The notes beneath the pieces are model-generated. The model saw only the letters and a program-made list of their open reading frames with translations. It made no database searches and had not been told where the DNA came from. Position numbers and translations under genes: made by a program. This document shows, one piece after another, positions 36,456 to 39,057 of a stretch of 39,057 nucleotides of DNA (position 1 is the first letter of the stretch; every line of letters starts with the position of its first letter). This DNA comes from Myxococcales bacterium (GTDB taxonomy: Bacteria; Myxococcota_A; Polyangia; Haliangiales; Haliangiaceae): contig WYBA01000205.1 of NCBI GenBank assembly GCA_011526095.1, positions 1-39,057 on the forward strand, given 5' to 3'.

Positions 36456-39056
36456 TCAGTCGGCCAGGTTCGCCAGGTAGCTGCCGCGCAGCGCGTCGTC
36501 GGCGAGGACGCGGAACCCCTCGTCGAGCACCGCGCCGATCTCGGCCAGCTCGCGCGCCAGCTCGGCCCGCAGCTCGGGCGGGAACGCGTCGGGGTCGAAG
36601 TCGCGCCGCGCCGCCTCGTAGGCGCGGCGGATCTCGAACGCGGTGGCGTCCCGGCGCACGCCGAGCAGTGCGAAGTAGTCGGCCTCGTCCACCAGCCGGT
36701 GGCGCGCGCGCACCCGCTCGCGGTCGATCGCCAGGTCGGTCTCGCCGACCAGCGCGTGCGCCTCGTCGTCGTCGCCGCCGCGCCGCCGCACGGTCGCGAC
36801 GCCGAGCAGCCCCAGGCTCCACGCCAGCTGGTAGACCGCGGCGAGCGAGGCGCCGGTGGCGCGCGCGATCTGGCCCAGGTCGGCGCTGCCGTCCATCGCC
36901 GCCAGCGCGGTGCGCTCGTCGGCCGACAGGTCGGCGACGGAGATCATCGTGCCCGCCTTGTCGCGATCCGCGACCTCGACGACGGTCCCCGGCGGCCCGA
37001 GCAGCCGCTCGAGCGTCGCCAGGTCGAGCTTGCGGCGCACGCCCTCGAGCACCATCGCCGCGGGGTGGCGCGACAGCCGGATCCGCTCGGTCGCGGCGCC
37101 GTCGCCGGGGACGATCCGGTACTCGCCCGTGTCCCACGCGAACAGCGAGTAGATGATGTCCTCGACGTGGCGGCGCACGGCGGGCAGCAGCTCGCGCCGC
37201 TTGAGGAAGCCCTTGTCGACGAGGATCTCGCCCATCCGCCGGCCGGACTCGCTGACCAGGTCGCGGCACCCGGCGTACTGCTCGGCGGTGATCTTGCCCT
37301 CGCGGAACAAGAGCTCGCCCATCCGGTCGCCCGGCAGCGTCGACGACGCGAACACCGGGCGCCCGCTGTCGAAGTAGATGATCTTCTCGACCGTCCCACC
37401 GCGTTCGTCGCGGCGGAACACGATGTGGCCGGTCAGCTCCGACGCGAACATCCGCGCGATCAGCGCCGCGGCGTCGCGCTCGCCGCGCTGCAGCTCGCCG
37501 GCCTCGGAGGTCGAGCGCGCGGCGGCGTCGGTGCCGGCGGCCTCGGCCCCGCCCGGGCTGGTGCCCACGTGGCGCTCGTCGCCGGCGAACGTGACACCGC
37601 CGACGTCGTAGACCTCGGTGCCGCCGGCCTGCGCCGCGGCGTCGAGCGCGGCGAAGTCGATCTCGGTGCGGAAGTCGTGCGGCGGCCGGACGTCGAGCGC
37701 GGACGCCGCCGGCAGATCGCCGGACGAGCCCTGGCGGAACAGCCGCTCCGCCATCAGCGACATCTTCGCGCGGAGCTGGCGCGCGAAGTCACCGCCGGTC
37801 GGCGGCGTCGCCGCGGCACCGTCGTTCGCGGCGGCGAGCGCGGCCGGCACCGGGCGGCTGATCGACAGCTCGCTGAGATCCGCGTCGAGATCGACGTCGT
37901 CGAGGTCGTCGGCGGGCGCGTCCTCCGCGTCCGCCGCGTCCACCGCGTCCACATCCGGCGCGTCGTCGATCGGCGGGGCGAGCCCGTCGTCGACGGGGAC
38001 GTGGTCGACGGCGGCGCGCGCGCGCGGCGCCGGCGCCGGCCGCGCCGCCGAGGCGGCGACGCCGGCCTCGTCCTCGTCGATCACCGGCGGCATCGACGCC
38101 GCCACGGCCCACGCCCCGCCCTGGTTGCGCTCGGTGACGTCGAGCGCGGCCGAGGCGCGCGCGTCGACCGGCACCGGCACCTCGACCGCACCAAACGGCG
38201 GACCGGGCCGATTGGCCCCGTCTGGCCCGCCTGGCCCGTCGGGATTGATGATCAGCGTCGGCTCCCGCACCGGCAGCGCCGGCGGCGCGTCCCACTCGTC
38301 GTCGCGGGCGAGCTCCTCGGTGTGCCGCACCGGCCACGGCATCGACTCGGTCGGGTCGAAGCTCCCGGCGGTCTCGCTCACCACCGGCGGCTCGAGGCCG
38401 GGCGGCAGCTCGTGGGTGCCGCTCTCCTCTCCCACCGACGGCGCGCTCGGCGGGGCCGGCCCGCGCGGCGGGAGCTCCGGCGACGACTCCTCGACGATGT
38501 CGGCATCGACGACGTCCATCGCCGCGGCGGGCGGTGGCGGCGGGGCCGTGGCGCGCAGCGTCCGGCGCGCCGCCGGCGCCACGCCGCGCAGGGTCGCCGA
38601 CAGGTCCGGCGTGACGACCGGCTCGGACGCGGTGCCGGCGTCGAGCGCGGACACCGGCCGCGTCGGCACGTCGTGCACCGACATCGGCGCGGTCACCGCG
38701 CCCGACGCTGGCGCCGCGACGCCGCCCGACAGGGCCGGCGGCGCGTCGAGCTCGCCGCCGGCGGCGAGGATCGCCTCGACCGGGATCGCGAACCCACCCG
38801 AGGTGCGGCGCACGACCTCGCGCGACACGTGGTGGTCGATCTCGGCGTCGAGCATCGCCTCGAACCGGTCGGACACCGCGGGGGACGCGGTCTCGGCGCG
38901 GGCCGGCGGCGAGGTCGAGCCGCGCGGCGCCGGGCGGGCGCCGTCGCCGGTGACCATCACCGCGCGGTGGGCGCCGCTGAGCCGGGTGACGCGCCCCGAC
39001 GGCGCGTCGGGCAGCACCGCGACCGGGGCCGCCGCCGGGGCCGGCGCGCCCGCGGC
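36456..39056 (-). CDS. DUF4388 (PatA-like) protein with degenerate J-domain, 5' partial
   Basis: At least 866 codons; the frame is open to the window edge, so the N-terminus is probably missing (GTG 39017 is only a possible internal start). The first about 430 visible residues are low-complexity Pro/Ala/Asp linker with short conserved patches such as DRFEAMLDAEIDHHVSREVV. The C-terminal half is ordered: a DUF4388-like region (RDAAALIARMFASELTGHIVFRR...KIIYFDSGRPVFASS), an MshEN-like pair (GELLFREGKITAEQYAGC and GEILVDKGFLKRRELLPAV), winged-helix-like helices and a terminal J-like domain (EADYFALLGVRRDATAFEIRRAYEAARRDFDPD). The J-domain HPD tripeptide reads DPD, so Hsp70 stimulation is unlikely. 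Homologues are linked to signalling and motility in Myxococcota. A hairpin follows the stop. Confidence 0.85.
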   Translation of the reverse strand, partial: AAGAPAPAAAPVAVLPDAPSGRVTRLSGAHRAVMVTGDGARPAPRGSTSPPARAETASPAVSDRFEAMLDAEIDHHVSREVVRRTSGGFAIPVEAILAAGGELDAPPALSGGVAAPASGAVTAPMSVHDVPTRPVSALDAGTASEPVVTPDLSATLRGVAPAARRTLRATAPPPPPAAAMDVVDADIVEESSPELPPRGPAPPSAPSVGEESGTHELPPGLEPPVVSETAGSFDPTESMPWPVRHTEELARDDEWDAPPALPVREPTLIINPDGPGGPDGANRPGPPFGAVEVPVPVDARASAALDVTERNQGGAWAVAASMPPVIDEDEAGVAASAARPAPAPRARAAVDHVPVDDGLAPPIDDAPDVDAVDAADAEDAPADDLDDVDLDADLSELSISRPVPAALAAANDGAAATPPTGGDFARQLRAKMSLMAERLFRQGSSGDLPAASALDVRPPHDFRTEIDFAALDAAAQAGGTEVYDVGGVTFAGDERHVGTSPGGAEAAGTDAAARSTSEAGELQRGERDAAALIARMFASELTGHIVFRRDERGGTVEKIIYFDSGRPVFASSTLPGDRMGELLFREGKITAEQYAGCRDLVSESGRRMGEILVDKGFLKRRELLPAVRRHVEDIIYSLFAWDTGEYRIVPGDGAATERIRLSRHPAAMVLEGVRRKLDLATLERLLGPPGTVVEVADRDKAGTMISVADLSADERTALAAMDGSADLGQIARATGASLAAVYQLAWSLGLLGVATVRRRGGDDDEAHALVGETDLAIDRERVRARHRLVDEADYFALLGVRRDATAFEIRRAYEAARRDFDPDAFPPELRAELARELAEIGAVLDEGFRVLADDALRGSYLANLAD

Positions 39057-39057
39057 G

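Noticed and set aside
36456..36700. Functional DnaJ co-chaperone domain
   Set aside because: The HPD motif essential for Hsp70 stimulation reads DPD.

Overview
The window is very GC-rich (roughly three quarters G+C), densely coded, and full of ATGA/GTGA start-stop overlaps. Aspartate-rich, cysteine-rich lipoproteins and a DUF4388-type protein with a degenerate J-domain point to Myxococcota (a Kofleriaceae/Haliangiales/Polyangia-type deltaproteobacterium). This assignment is by style and protein family only; no rRNA is present.

Layout. (1) 8-11086, + strand: nine genes, most joined by 4-base overlaps. They encode a YVTN-propeller/di-haem peroxidase-like cytochrome, an ApbE flavin transferase, a large HzsA-like multihaem lipoprotein, a small tri-haem protein, RnfC, RnfG, an unknown membrane protein, a shortened RnfA-like protein and RnfD. 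(2) 11153-13008, +: a LeuA/homocitrate-synthase-like DRE-TIM enzyme and a DUF2478/THEP1-like protein. (3) 13039-20282, -: a type II DMSO-reductase-family molybdoenzyme (259-aa unknown protein, alpha, beta, haem-b gamma, TorD/NarJ-like chaperone), with a 9-bp/19-bp tandem repeat between beta and gamma. (4) 20283-20495: a divergent control region with a perfect FNR-type box, then a penta-haem lipoprotein (+). (5) 21864-29459, -: an inner-membrane sensor-like/4x[4Fe-4S]/cytochrome-b fusion, a cytochrome with about 30 haem sites, an outer-membrane barrel, DUF4266 and DUF3570. (6) 29580-39057: mostly ordinary genes: a small putative barrel protein, tRNA-Pro(CGG), a response regulator with an XRE-type output, rpe, a Cys-rich lipoprotein, rsmB, fmt and a partial DUF4388 protein.

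How it may work together (inference). The first 29.5 kb reads as one respiratory island with about 45 c-type haem sites. ApbE would flavinylate RnfG and possibly RnfD. The Rnf-like complex would pass electrons between the cytosol or membrane and periplasmic cytochromes. The molybdoenzyme is a periplasmic oxyanion reductase or oxidase; by eye it is closest to archaeal-type pNar/NXR. The 27-29 kb operon looks like an inner-membrane to periplasm to outer-membrane electron conduit. The FNR box suggests that the molybdoenzyme and penta-haem genes respond to low oxygen. The most novel parts are the reduced, cytochrome-linked Rnf operon and the 30-haem conduit headed by an unusual fusion protein.
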